Positions 62,701 to 64,000 of a stretch of 64,000 bases of DNA are shown here, piece by piece. A program made the position numbers and the translations under genes. The first letter of the stretch is position 1. Each line of letters begins with the position of its first letter. The stretch comes from Eudromia elegans. Its lineage: Eukaryota; Chordata; Aves; Tinamiformes; Tinamidae. The notes beneath the pieces were generated by a model. The model searched no databases. It was not told where the DNA came from and saw only the letters and a list, made by a program, of their open reading frames with translations. The DNA is taken from assembly GCA_003342815.1 (NCBI GenBank), contig PTEX01000032.1, positions 371,882 through 435,881 on the forward strand. The letters run 5' to 3'.

Positions 62701-64000
62701 GGGGTGGAGGGAAGAGAGCTTGTCAGCAGCATAAAATAAGTAAGCAAGCACTGCAAGCAGAGAAAAAGGCATTTCAGCTTTAAGCTTTCAGTTCAGACAA
62801 ACCTAAGAAACTTAAAAAATTGAGATGCAAGAAAGGCACCACCAGAACAAGCAACTTTTTTAAAAAAACAAGCCCTGCAAAGGCTTTACAGAAAAGACTA
62901 CAGAATTCTACTGCACTTTTGATTCACAAGGGGCCAAACTATTCCCAACAAGCTCAAAGCAGCATCTCAATACTATTAAAGGCCTTTTCGTTTTATCTGC
63001 ACTAAGCTAGAACTACATCTGAACTACGCTGCCATTAATCCTCTCAGTTAAAAAAAAAAAAGCACATAGACTGTACTTCATCCATATCTCCACGCACCAC
63101 TTAGTATTTTGTTATCTAGCACAAGGTAAGATATGTGCAAGCAAAAAGGAGATAAGTATATCCTGCAGCACAAGACATATCTTTTTTCCTGAGTATGCAC
63201 TGTGAAAACACACACACCACACTATGAAAAAAGCAATCCATCACACACGAAGATTATATTATTAGAGCAACCAAAGCAGTGGGATAGCTGCAGCCAACAC
63301 AACTGCTGTGAGTGCATGAAGCCCTAAGTACTTGAGATAGTACCATAATGGAAAGCCAGACATAATCAATATCTCAGGGCCCCAGAAGCAGTCTCCAGTC
63401 TTCAGCAACTAAATGGATATATATGGAAAAAGCCTTACAACATTCATGTGTCTCATCCTGATCTAGACTTGACGTGGAAACAACCTGCAATTTACCAGGT
63501 CCACTGGAAGGAGAGGACCACCAAAGAGCAAATTGTTCCTATCAGTATTAGTGGCAGTGTACCAAGAAGCCAGGCAGCACTAGCAAACTTCTGTGAAGTT
63601 TAAGAAAATCCTTACTTTGCAGGATGACATTATAGAAGGCATTTGTGGTGCTATTTCTTAGAAAATACTTGAGTTACACATCACATTACAACTTCTGAAA
63701 CAGAAACTTCTGAAAATTCTTGTATAATCACATATATAAAAAAGGGAAGGGTCTTGGGCCAGAAACACTTGAGTATTTAAAAACTTCACTGAAAAGATCT
63801 GGAATTTACAAGTTTGTCTACAGGTGCTACCTCTTAACATAAACAAAGACTAGAGATAATGGAGTCAGCCAAGAACAACCTAAGAGTTAAACAGTTTTTC
63901 CTATGCTTTCATCATGAGTCATGAAGATCTAGGATTAATTACAGCCCTGCACTGAAAGTCTGCATTATGCGTTTGAAAAAAAAAAACATACACACACCCC
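59799..64000 (-). other. UBE2A: UBE2A intron sequence upstream of the visible exons
   Basis: At least 4.2 kb of AT-rich intron. I searched by eye for the preceding conserved exon (ENNIMVWNAVIFG) and did not see it. The small open frames have no recognisable motif. A short CA repeat starts at about 63988 and is cut by the window edge. Confidence 0.6.

Overview
The window is vertebrate genomic DNA: multi-exon genes with U2-type splice sites, CpG-rich promoters, AATAAA poly(A) signals and two assembly gaps (N runs at 15940-16054 and 49323-49596). Nine protein genes sit in the order NKAP(+), AKAP14(-), NDUFA1(-), UPF3B(+), RPL39(+), SOWAHD(-), SEPTIN6(+), NKRF(+), UBE2A(-). As I recall the human Xq24 map, this is the same order and the same relative orientations, read in reverse. 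The compact spacing (nine genes in 64 kb), short introns and absence of the mammalian intronless RNF113A between NDUFA1 and UPF3B point to a bird or close sauropsid. A bird is my best guess: this part of human X corresponds to chicken chromosome 4 / passerine 4A. The species cannot be fixed from the sequence.

Layout. 1-4.6 kb: NKAP, lacking its first codons. 5.2-7.1 kb: AKAP14. 8.3-15.5 kb: NDUFA1 and UPF3B, head-to-head across a 250-bp CpG promoter with duplicated ZNF143-like sites. 16.1-17.3 kb: RPL39, whose second intron carries a clear H/ACA snoRNA (SNORA69-like, predicted to guide pseudouridine 69 of 5.8S rRNA). 17.3-21.4 kb: no supported gene. 21.4-22.3 kb: intronless SOWAHD, divergent from SEPTIN6 (23.4-49.1 kb), which has large introns and three alternative last exons. 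49.6-54.0 kb: NKRF, preceded by a GGTT-rich tract and a gap. 56.8-64 kb: the last three coding exons, 3'UTR and an upstream intron of UBE2A, tail-to-tail with NKRF.

Roles. The genes do not form a single pathway; they are a conserved neighbourhood of mostly housekeeping genes. Several concern RNA: NKAP (splicing/transcription), UPF3B (nonsense-mediated decay), RPL39 with its snoRNA (ribosome), and NKRF (XRN2 partner, rRNA processing). The others serve the respiratory chain (NDUFA1), ciliary PKA anchoring (AKAP14), septin filaments (SEPTIN6) and ubiquitin conjugation (UBE2A). I found no wholly new system. The less expected signals are two GC-AG introns (NKAP intron 1, NDUFA1 intron 2), the intronic snoRNA with an exact guide pocket, the SEPTIN6 C-terminal exon choice, the duplicated promoter element, and a 34-nt T run facing a purine-only exon in NKAP.
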